A stretch of 8,011 bases of DNA from NCBI GenBank assembly GCA_002343335.1, contig DDSI01000215.1:1-8011 (forward strand). Direction: 5' to 3'. The notes under the pieces were generated by a model that saw only the letters and a program-made list of their open reading frames with translations, was not told the origin of the DNA and ran no database searches. Made by a program: the position numbers and the translations under genes. Source of the DNA: Bacteriovoracaceae bacterium UBA2394 (GTDB lineage: Bacteria > Bdellovibrionota > UBA2394). Numbering within the stretch: position 1 is the stretch's first letter; each line of letters opens with the position of its first letter. Shown in pieces: positions 1 through 6,082 of this stretch.

Positions 1-151
1 GTGCACCAGTCCTCGCTTGCAAATTGAGCGCGGCACCCCGCCGCAAAAGATCCTGCGAACCGCGCGAATAGGCGCGGACTATGCAGGAGAATGGGCGAAA
101 AAGCCTCTTCGATTTATGACTTCTTCTTCGCTTGCGCCTTCGCCCAAGTGA
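1..151 (+). CDS. mpg: DNA-3-methyladenine (alkyladenine) glycosylase, C-terminal fragment (5' end outside window)
   Basis: This is the last 49 codons of a plus-strand gene whose start lies left of the window; the reading frame begins at position 2 and stops at TGA 149-151. The segment [18 protein letters not shown] is almost the same as the C-terminal signature of the AAG/MPG fold (human AAG reads ARVGVGHAGEWARKPLRF). That family flips out and excises 3-methyladenine, hypoxanthine and related bases in base-excision repair in the cytoplasm. The preceding SPRLQIERG fits the strand before this motif, and a short low-complexity SSSLAPSPK tail ends the protein. The catalytic Glu and the intercalating Tyr lie upstream and cannot be checked. 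The last 38 bp overlap, tail-to-tail, the end of the minus-strand DUF885 gene. The family assignment is secure from this one motif; whether the whole gene is intact is unknown. Confidence 0.88.
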   Translation, partial: CTSPRLQIERGTPPQKILRTARIGADYAGEWAKKPLRFMTSSSLAPSPK

Positions 152-1952
152 TTACATTTTTTTCCAAGATCTTAAGAGGCAGCCCTCCCGCGCCCAAAAC
201 CACATCGTGAAAATCCCGAAGATCGAAGTTTTTTCCTGCGATTTTTTTTGATTCTTCTCGCAAGCGTTTGATCTCAATTTCGCCAATCTTGTATCCAAGC
301 GCTTGAGCCGGCCAAACGATGTAGCGATCGATCTCCACAGGATTAGATTCTCCCGTATATTTTTTAAAATAAGCCAAGGCTTGATCGCGACTCCAACCTT
401 TCCAGTGAAGCCCCGTGTCTACCACAAGCCTTGCCGCACGCAGCATCTCTGAAGCGAGATAGCCAAACCGAGAAGCATCGCTCGAGAACAATCCCATCTC
501 ATGTCCGAGGTGTTCTGCATAGAGGGCCCATCCTTCCCCATATGCGGTGTACCAGGTATTTTTTCGAAACTCGGGCACATCCTTCAACTCTTGAGCGATC
601 GTCACTTGAAGGTGATGACCCGGAACCGTCTCATGAATCATGAGCGTTTCCATTTCCCATTTCCCAAACACCTTCCAAAGGCTTGTGTTAGCGTAAAAAT
701 ACCCAGGTCGTCCCACCTCTATGGAGCCGCCTTCATAATAGCCTGCAGGAGTATTTTCAGCGCTTTCCGCCGGCACAGCCTTCACGCCGTAGGTCATTCG
801 TGGGAGAAGCTTAAAATAACCCGGAAGTTTTTCGTCGATGCGCTTTCCGATCAAACGAAAACCATCCAGCATATCTTCCGGTGAAGAAAGCTTTTGCTTG
901 GGATCTGCATTCAGTTGTTCCACAAATTCGGGAATCGATTTTCGCCCCCCCATTTTATCCATGAGCGCATGCATCTCTTTTTCTATGCGCTCGACTTGCT
1001 GCAGTCCGATCTCATGAATCTGATCCGGCCCGTAGTCCGTGGTGGTCATGGCCTTTACATTCGCAAGATACCATTTCTTTCCATTTGGCATATCGCTCCA
1101 TCCAAAAGTCTCGCGACATTTTGGAAGGTATGATTCCTCAAAAAAGCTTTTAAAGCTTTGGAGAATGGGAACGATACGATCTTTAAAAATACTTTCGGCC
1201 TGAGCGAGTGTCTTCGCCCGATCCTCCTGAGAAATTTCTTTTGAAATATTGAGAAGAGGACTTACCCAGGGACTCTTTTGGGCGTCATCGACCAGGTGGT
1301 TCTGAAGCTGTTGACTCACTCCTGACAATGGAATTTTGGAGGGCACCACCCCCTTCTTCAATCCAATTTCCATGAGGGTTTGAGTTTCCCGAATCATTGT
1401 CGGAATTTTTTCCAGACGAGAAAGATAGTTTTTCAAATCTTTAGAGTTCTCGAGAGGCATCATCGCCAGCGTGTGCCCTGTCCAAATTTGAAAACCATCC
1501 ATCTGGTTAAGTGGCAAAAATTTGCCATCGAAGCCCGAGGACTGAATTTGGTTTTCCACCTCGTATTTATACAAATCGTAATTGAGCTGATCGGTCGGAT
1601 TCAGCTGTTTGCGGTTGAAGCCATTCAAAACCGTAAGAAGGGATTTCTCTTCTCGCTCTCGCGCTTCGATGGCGCCCAAAGAGTTGTCCGTCCACCGATG
1701 GTTATACTCTCTCCGTCCCAGCGTCGTTGCTGTTTCAGGATTGTCAGATAAGTGCGCTTCCCAGGCGAGATCCAATAAATTTTTCAAGCGTTTGGATTCT
1801 GAATAGTCTCCTTTTTGGGACTCAATCTTTAAAAGCGCCTTCTGAAATTGGGTGGGTCGAACTTTCTTCGAAGCGGCTTCAATTTTAAACGATTTTGATA
1901 AAGGCATCGCAGCCATCAGAATGACTCCTAGAATGATAGATACTTTGTTCAT
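114..1952 (-). CDS. Exported DUF885 family protein, putative zinc metallopeptidase
   Basis: This 612-residue protein has the usual length of the DUF885 family (around 550-620). An N-terminal signal peptide is visible (Lys3, hydrophobic stretch about 5-18, likely cleavage near residues 25-28), so it probably acts in the periplasm or outside the cell. The family hallmark [10 protein letters not shown] lies at 440-449 and resembles a zinc-peptidase HE...H motif; [10 protein letters not shown] at 471-480 supplies candidate acidic ligands or catalytic residues. Other family blocks are [11 protein letters not shown] (414-424), [20 protein letters not shown] (547-566) and [13 protein letters not shown] (581-593). 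Family members are generally annotated as predicted peptidases; substrate is not known. It is the last gene of an apparent rlmI-ogt-DUF885 operon, starting 4 bp after the ogt stop with a clear Shine-Dalgarno sequence inside the ogt end. Its own 3' end overlaps the convergent glycosylase gene by 38 bp. Peptidase activity is inferred, not shown. Confidence 0.9.
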   Translation of the reverse strand: MNKVSIILGVILMAAMPLSKSFKIEAASKKVRPTQFQKALLKIESQKGDYSESKRLKNLLDLAWEAHLSDNPETATTLGRREYNHRWTDNSLGAIEAREREEKSLLTVLNGFNRKQLNPTDQLNYDLYKYEVENQIQSSGFDGKFLPLNQMDGFQIWTGHTLAMMPLENSKDLKNYLSRLEKIPTMIRETQTLMEIGLKKGVVPSKIPLSGVSQQLQNHLVDDAQKSPWVSPLLNISKEISQEDRAKTLAQAESIFKDRIVPILQSFKSFFEESYLPKCRETFGWSDMPNGKKWYLANVKAMTTTDYGPDQIHEIGLQQVERIEKEMHALMDKMGGRKSIPEFVEQLNADPKQKLSSPEDMLDGFRLIGKRIDEKLPGYFKLLPRMTYGVKAVPAESAENTPAGYYEGGSIEVGRPGYFYANTSLWKVFGKWEMETLMIHETVPGHHLQVTIAQELKDVPEFRKNTWYTAYGEGWALYAEHLGHEMGLFSSDASRFGYLASEMLRAARLVVDTGLHWKGWSRDQALAYFKKYTGESNPVEIDRYIVWPAQALGYKIGEIEIKRLREESKKIAGKNFDLRDFHDVVLGAGGLPLKILEKNVITWAKAQAKKKS

Positions 1953-1956
1953 GTGC

Positions 1957-2514
1957 TCAGGCTCCTCGACGGATTAATCGAACGCCCTCATGTTCCAGCA
2001 ACCAGAGCTTGCGCTCAATTCCGGCCGCGTACCCCACGAGCATGCCATCTTTACCGATCACACGATGACAAGGAATGGCGATACCAATGGGATTTCTGGA
2101 ATTCGCCATACCCACTGCGCGGACAGCGCGGGGATTTCCCATTTCATAGGCAATCGTTTCGTAGGATCGCACTTCACCGTAAGGAATTCTTTGCAAGGCG
2201 CTCCAAACTTTTTTCTGAAAGGCGGTGCCCTTTAAATTCATGCGAAATGTAAATTGCTTCCGCTGTCCGCCAAAATACTCCTGCAGCTGATGCATCGTTT
2301 CTCGCAGCACCGGTAGCGACTTTGCCTCTAACGATTTTTGAGATGAGCGGGGCGCGATATTGCAGAAATCGATCGCCTCAATTCCCTTTGGGCCCCCCTC
2401 AATTCGAATCCATCCCAAAGGAGAGCGAAAGAAGATTTCACTCGGTTGAATACGCTTCACCACTTTTCGAGAGCGACTGGGAGTTCGTAAAGATCGGGCT
2501 TTCCTAATGGACAC
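1957..2514 (-). CDS. ogt: Methylated-DNA--[protein]-cysteine S-methyltransferase (O6-alkylguanine-DNA alkyltransferase)
   Basis: This 185-residue suicide enzyme moves the alkyl group from O6-alkylguanine (and O4-alkylthymine) in DNA to its own cysteine. The active-site motif IPCHRVIG is at 147-154, with Cys149 as acceptor. RAVG at 132-135 supplies the arginine finger (Arg132), and Asn141 of RNP aligns with the family's hinge asparagine. The helical DNA-binding part runs from about GTAFQKKVW (96-104) through IPYGEVRSYETIA (110-122). Length and domain order fit the Ogt/MGMT class without an Ada N-terminal domain, so it is not the Ada regulator. The start is a GTG at 2514, inside the last codons of rlmI (11-bp overlap), with no clear Shine-Dalgarno site, so translation may depend on coupling to rlmI. 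The first 20 or so residues are basic and non-conserved, and a slightly later start cannot be excluded. Confidence 0.93.
   Translation of the reverse strand: MSIRKARSLRTPSRSRKVVKRIQPSEIFFRSPLGWIRIEGGPKGIEAIDFCNIAPRSSQKSLEAKSLPVLRETMHQLQEYFGGQRKQFTFRMNLKGTAFQKKVWSALQRIPYGEVRSYETIAYEMGNPRAVRAVGMANSRNPIGIAIPCHRVIGKDGMLVGYAAGIERKLWLLEHEGVRLIRRGA
1962..1967 (-). promoter_or_regulatory. Shine-Dalgarno site GAGGAG for the DUF885 gene
   Basis: On the minus strand GAGGAG lies 9 nt before the ATG at 1952 and falls within the last codons of ogt. It is the strongest ribosome binding site I noticed in the window. It fixes the DUF885 start and suggests efficient, possibly coupled translation after ogt. 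Confidence 0.7.
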
Positions 2515-3694
2515 GACTGACGAAGCATTTCAAATACTGCGTCTCAGGGCAAGAAGCGAAAACCGGGTGATCCGCCCCCGGTCCTCGCTGATCCAAAAAC
2601 TGCATATCCCGCTTCAGCCGGCGCGCTACCGATTGAAGCAGACTTGCAAAATCCTGTGGGGAAATAGCGCCAGAACAACTGCACGAGATAAAAATTCCTC
2701 CCGGTCGCAAGCGTTTCAAGGCTTCCTCATTCATTCGAAAGTACGACCGAATGGCGCGATCCTTCGCAGCTCTGTTTGGCGCGAGACGGGGGGGATCCAA
2801 GACAATGAGATCAAAGGATGCCGCATCTTGTGTCTCTAAAAAATCGTAAATGTCTGCCTCGACAAACTCGCAATTGTCCGTAAGGCCATTCAGCTCCGCA
2901 TTTCTCTTTGCCGACTGAATCGCCTTGTCGGAGCTATCTACACCGGTCACCATTTTCGCCCCCGCGGCAGCGATGTTGAGTGCAAATCCCCCGGTATAAC
3001 AACAGAGATCGAGCACCTCCGCGCCCTTCGCGAAATGTCGCGCCAAAGCGCGATTGTCGCGCTGATCGATATAAAATCCTGTTTTATGACCACGCTCTAG
3101 ATCGAGCTCGTAGCGGACCGCGTTCTCTTGAATGATCAGTTGGTCCGGCGCATTTCCCAAGACCCATTCATCCGCCTGTACAAAGCCCTCCAGTTTTTCC
3201 ATGGCCTGCGACGACCGAAGCAAAATACTTTTGATCGACGGAAGCGCACTTTGCAACTGTTTCAAAATCGAATCGCGTCGCATCCAAAGCGCCAACGATG
3301 TAAACTGCACCGCGAGCGAATTTCCAAATTGATCGACCGTTAGGCCGGAAAGATTATCCGATTCTGAAAAGATGAGGCGCCTCGGACTCTCCGGCGTTAG
3401 ACGCAAAATCTTGTCGCGCAATTCAATGGCAGCATTAATTTTTTCACCAAAAAACTTTTCTGTAAGCCGATTCGTTTCAGAAAACGAGTACATTCTCACT
3501 CGAATATTGGATTTAGAATTGAAGATTCCATAGCCCAGGAAAACTTTTTTATCGTCGTAGACCGCAACTTCACTGCCATCCAAAGTCTTCCCCGAGGGCG
3601 TCTGTAGCGCCTGCGAGAAGATCCAAGGATGTCGTCCCCATGTGGGTCCCGCGCTCCCGCGCTTCAAAAAAAGTGATGGAAGCTTTTCGCTCAT
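2504..3694 (-). CDS. rlmI: Class I SAM-dependent 23S rRNA (cytosine-C5) methyltransferase, RlmI type
   Basis: The 396-residue protein is the same length as E. coli RlmI, which makes m5C1962 in 23S rRNA. An N-terminal PUA-like RNA-binding domain covers about 5-75 (RHPWIFSQAL at 21-30, SEVAVYDD at 41-48). A central domain follows and ends in the family block KTGFYIDQRDNRALA (204-218). The Rossmann methyltransferase domain has motif I EVLDLCCYTGGFALN (226-240), an acidic residue after strand 2 (GVDSSDKAI, 251-259) and motif IV LDPPRLAPNR (299-308). SCSCSG (337-342) holds the region of the catalytic cysteine, and GADHPV (373-378) lies near the end. It is the first gene of the cluster with ogt and the DUF885 gene. 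The divergent esterase begins 39 bp away. No strong Shine-Dalgarno site precedes the ATG. The exact target nucleotide is inferred from the family, and a paralogous RlmI/RlmK-like specificity is possible. Confidence 0.87.
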   Translation of the reverse strand: MSEKLPSLFLKRGSAGPTWGRHPWIFSQALQTPSGKTLDGSEVAVYDDKKVFLGYGIFNSKSNIRVRMYSFSETNRLTEKFFGEKINAAIELRDKILRLTPESPRRLIFSESDNLSGLTVDQFGNSLAVQFTSLALWMRRDSILKQLQSALPSIKSILLRSSQAMEKLEGFVQADEWVLGNAPDQLIIQENAVRYELDLERGHKTGFYIDQRDNRALARHFAKGAEVLDLCCYTGGFALNIAAAGAKMVTGVDSSDKAIQSAKRNAELNGLTDNCEFVEADIYDFLETQDAASFDLIVLDPPRLAPNRAAKDRAIRSYFRMNEEALKRLRPGGIFISCSCSGAISPQDFASLLQSVARRLKRDMQFLDQRGPGADHPVFASCPETQYLKCFVSRVH

Positions 3695-3733
3695 GGCGTG
3701 AGTCGTCTAACACATGTTAAAAGTGAAAGCATT
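3695..3733. promoter_or_regulatory. Short divergent intergenic region with an inverted repeat
   Basis: The 39-bp gap between the rlmI start (minus) and the preferred esterase start (plus) must hold at least part of both promoters. It contains TAACA-CA-TGTTA at 3708-3719, an inverted repeat with 5-bp arms and a 2-nt spacer, which could be an operator. No convincing -35/-10 pair is visible on either strand, and the repeat is short enough to occur by chance. Confidence 0.25.
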
Positions 3734-4741
3734 ATGATTGAGTGGCTTCAGCACAGTTCCAAAGCTATTCGAGGATTCCCACTTGGAGATCCTCATGAAC
3801 GTCGATTCCCCGTTTATTTGCCGCCAAATTACAGTCCAAAAAATTCCCAACCCTATCCTGTCGTCTTTATGCTTGCGGGCTGGTCCGGCCGGGGCGCTCG
3901 CTATCTGCAAGAAGAATCCGTATTTGTACCCACCCTTGATCAGCGCTTTGACCGCGCCATTTCCGAGCACCGCATGAGCCCCTTTATCGGCGTGCTCGTG
4001 GATGGCTCATCGAAGTTGGGGTGCTCGCAGTATCTGAACTCCCCCTCGATCGGAAATTACATGGATTATATTTGCGATGAGCTGGTGAACTTCATTGATT
4101 CCAAGTTTCATACGCACAAATCAGCGGACTATCGCTGCGTGGCGGGTCACTCGTCAGGAGGATTCGGCGCTTTCAATTTGGGATTTCGACGACCAGACGT
4201 GTTTCCGTGGCTCTGCAGCTCTGCGGGCGACTCGTTTTTTGAGTTGTGCTTTTGGCCTCTCATTCCAGGAGGTATTGAAGAAATCGAGAAAGCGGGAGGA
4301 TCACCTGCCGAATTTGTGGAAAAATTCTTAGCAGAAAAAAATCCCTCCAATCTCGGCGGTAAGAAATTTAATACGATGTTGCTTCTCTCTATGGCCTGCT
4401 GTTTTGCACCCAATCCCAAAGTTCCCGTACTGTTCGGTGATGTATTTTTTGATACCAGGACTGGCGCAATTCGACCCGACATCTGGAAGAAATATTTGGC
4501 ATGGGATCCCATTCATATGGCCGATGAGTTTTCCTCAAATCTCAAAAAATTAAAGTTCGTTTTGCTAGAAGCGGGTACGGGCGACGAGTACGGATTGCAA
4601 CTTGGACATCGCCAGATCGCGAGAAAATTTGAGCAATACGGAGTTCCTTTTGAGTTGAACGAGTATCCCGGGGGTCATTCAGGACATCACTGGCGATTTG
4701 AGGAGCGACTTACAAAGATCCTAGGCAAAATGACTACTTAA
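3734..4741 (+). CDS. Putative esterase, alpha/beta-hydrolase fold (esterase D / PF00756-like)
   Basis: This 335-residue protein has the nucleophile elbow GHSSG at 138-142, so Ser140 is the likely catalytic serine. EAGTGDEYG (279-287) probably supplies the acid (Asp284), and YPGGHSGHHW (311-320) the histidine (His315). The N-terminal RRFPVYLPPNY (23-33) and VVFMLAGWSG (43-52, oxyanion-hole region) fit the family that includes S-formylglutathione hydrolase, Fes-type and mycolyltransferase-like esterases. There is no signal peptide, so it is probably cytoplasmic. The region around 160-260 looks like an insertion between the nucleophile and acid strands and carries a cluster of Cys and Met residues; it may form a substrate lid. 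I start at ATG 3734. A GTG at 3698 would add 12 residues but would leave only 3 bp between divergent start codons, with no room for promoters. Substrate cannot be named. Confidence 0.8.
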   Translation: MIEWLQHSSKAIRGFPLGDPHERRFPVYLPPNYSPKNSQPYPVVFMLAGWSGRGARYLQEESVFVPTLDQRFDRAISEHRMSPFIGVLVDGSSKLGCSQYLNSPSIGNYMDYICDELVNFIDSKFHTHKSADYRCVAGHSSGGFGAFNLGFRRPDVFPWLCSSAGDSFFELCFWPLIPGGIEEIEKAGGSPAEFVEKFLAEKNPSNLGGKKFNTMLLLSMACCFAPNPKVPVLFGDVFFDTRTGAIRPDIWKKYLAWDPIHMADEFSSNLKKLKFVLLEAGTGDEYGLQLGHRQIARKFEQYGVPFELNEYPGGHSGHHWRFEERLTKILGKMTT

Positions 4742-4766
4742 GCGCCGCACTCCCAGCTTCTCCAAA

Positions 4767-4781
4767 TTAAGTCATACTTAA
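4767..4781. promoter_or_regulatory. Inverted repeat TTAAGT-CAT-ACTTAA upstream of the heme-motif gene
   Basis: Perfect 6-bp arms with a 3-nt spacer end 4 bp before the ATG at 4786, within the 44-bp gap after the esterase stop. It is AT-rich and lacks a following T-run, so it is not a typical rho-independent terminator. An operator or part of a -10 region is possible. It sits where a ribosome binding site would be expected, and none is seen there. Confidence 0.25.
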
Positions 4782-4785
4782 ACAC

Positions 4786-5169
4786 ATGGGGAAATTGGGG
4801 AAATGGTATCGGATTGGATTTCTTGTCTTAACGCTTATCATGGCGATCCTTTCGCAAACGATTGCTGGCACAACGCCCGCAACTCAACCCAGTACAACTC
4901 AGCCAACCACGCAAATCCGCGACGATTCCAAGACAATTGAACAGCGCGAAGATTTTATATTTGAACCCATATGCATGGGGTGTCATGAGGGTGATAGTGA
5001 GCGTCAACTAGGATCCATTCCTCGCGGAAACGATCCTGCAAGTTCTCCACTCATGTCCGCTCACATTGAAGCGGCGTCGCGACCGGGCTCCACGATCACC
5101 GCGGAAGATCTAAATAAAATCGCCGAATTTATTTTGAATCAGTCGAGCGAAGAGCAGCTTCAGCCTTAG
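4786..5169 (+). CDS. Small exported protein with a c-type heme motif (CMGCH), putative monoheme cytochrome c
   Basis: This 127-residue protein begins with a clear signal peptide: a basic start (Lys3, Lys6, Arg9), hydrophobic 11-27, cleavage probably near Ala27-Gly28. A Thr/Gln/Pro-rich stretch at 29-43 looks like a flexible tether. The only heme-binding candidate is CMGCH at 63-67, with covalent attachment at Cys63 and Cys66 and His67 as axial ligand. Met90 (SSPLM) is a possible sixth ligand, and the C-terminal TAEDLNKIAEFILNQ (105-119) resembles the closing helix of class I cytochromes c. If so, it would carry electrons in the periplasm. It is short for the class, and I do not recognise a named family, so an isolated CxxCH that does not bind heme remains possible. 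It follows the esterase by 44 bp on the same strand, and its last 41 bp overlap the convergent gene. No good Shine-Dalgarno site is visible. Confidence 0.68.
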   Translation: MGKLGKWYRIGFLVLTLIMAILSQTIAGTTPATQPSTTQPTTQIRDDSKTIEQREDFIFEPICMGCHEGDSERQLGSIPRGNDPASSPLMSAHIEAASRPGSTITAEDLNKIAEFILNQSSEEQLQP

Positions 5170-6082
5170 TCAGTCGAACAATGTAGCGATAGGGCACTTC
5201 CCTTTCAGATGCCTCCGCTGTTGTCGCTATAAAGAAATGCGCATCGATTTTAATTTGCGATTTCCAATTCCCGTGCGAACCAATAGCAGCGCCCATCGAA
5301 GAATCGCCGAATTCATTTTCTAACTTCGTTTGAATTCCTTCCGACTCCAGCAAGGTTAGTAATCGCTGTCCCTCCTTGTGTCGTAACGTCGGAAACAGAC
5401 TGACGGATGTAGGATCGTAAGAGTCTTCGTCCGCGTCCACTGACTTTGGCAGTCGCAAATTGGGATAGTTTGTTCGAATTTTGTCATTCCCCGTGAGCTC
5501 TCCAGCCAAAGTTTCATTCAGACGTCCTACAAGTTCCGTATCATTCACGATGAGTTCAAACGACTGGCCTACTTGCACGCGCGAATCAATTAACTCCAAG
5601 GTAGCGCGAAACAAATCCAAGCTAGCAAACCCCTCCGAAAATATCTTTCGCTCCATATTGAGGTAAATGTATCCATCTCCAAAACTTTCCGAATCACGTT
5701 CACTCTCGAGAGCCCGCTCTCCACCCTGTTCAAAAAATGTCACAGACAATCGATCCTTACTAAATTCACCGCGCTTACCACCCCAATGGATGTCGAACAC
5801 CACCAAACGGCGGTTTTTAAAATCCAGCGGATTTAAATCGTTTAAGTAGCGGATGATTCGGCGCTGAACATGCAAGGCACCAAGTGAGGATTCAAAGTTA
5901 AAATCTTCTCCCGCTCCAGCGCTGAAAGAAGCAATCGTTGAATGGCAAAAGGTGGGCGGCACGGTCTGGACCGGATCCGCGCTGACTACGGAGATCGTCA
6001 CAAAAAAAATTAGCGTGAAGCCCGGAAGATTTTGTGAAGTCACAAAGAGTCTTCGATTATTTCTTTTCCAAAATAGCCACAT
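5129..6082 (-). CDS. Exported protein of unknown function, paralogue of the upstream gene
   Basis: I recognise no known family. From ATG 6082 the protein has 317 residues with a basic n-region (KRNNRR at 6-11), a hydrophobic stretch at about 20-34 (FTLIFFVTISVVS) and a signal-peptidase-like site VSA after residue 35. The mature part is mixed alpha/beta in character, acidic in places (SVDADEDSYD, 214-223), with a single cysteine at 46. Its middle and end align with the neighbouring upstream protein: LNMERKIF (141-148), FELIVND (175-181), RLNETLAGEL (187-196), W273..IK278 and YRYIV (298-302). The start is uncertain. ATG 6112 adds 10 residues and overlaps the upstream gene by 56 bp. ATG 6082 overlaps it by 26 bp. 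GTG 6043 avoids overlap and has a weak GAAGA 6 nt before it, but leaves an uncharged signal-peptide n-region. The 3' end overlaps the heme-motif gene by 41 bp. Confidence 0.75.
   Translation of the reverse strand: MWLFWKRNNRRLFVTSQNLPGFTLIFFVTISVVSADPVQTVPPTFCHSTIASFSAGAGEDFNFESSLGALHVQRRIIRYLNDLNPLDFKNRRLVVFDIHWGGKRGEFSKDRLSVTFFEQGGERALESERDSESFGDGYIYLNMERKIFSEGFASLDLFRATLELIDSRVQVGQSFELIVNDTELVGRLNETLAGELTGNDKIRTNYPNLRLPKSVDADEDSYDPTSVSLFPTLRHKEGQRLLTLLESEGIQTKLENEFGDSSMGAAIGSHGNWKSQIKIDAHFFIATTAEASEREVPYRYIVRLTKAEAALRSTDSK

Noticed and set aside
501..884. Plus-strand open frame opposite the DUF885 gene
   Set aside because: It lies wholly within the conserved core of the DUF885 gene, and its translation shows no recognisable motif.
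3698..3733. GTG-started 12-residue N-terminal extension of the esterase
   Set aside because: It would leave only 3 bp between divergent start codons and has no ribosome binding site. The added residues show no conserved feature.
4147..4512. Minus-strand open frame of 121 codons opposite the esterase
   Set aside because: It is a shadow of a well-supported gene. Its translation is Pro/Ser/Asn-rich with no domain or start signal.
5139..5177. Direct repeat TCAGTCGA (5139-5146 and 5170-5177)
   Set aside because: Two 8-bp copies 31 bp apart at the end of overlapping genes are within chance expectation, and no further copies or flanking structure are seen.
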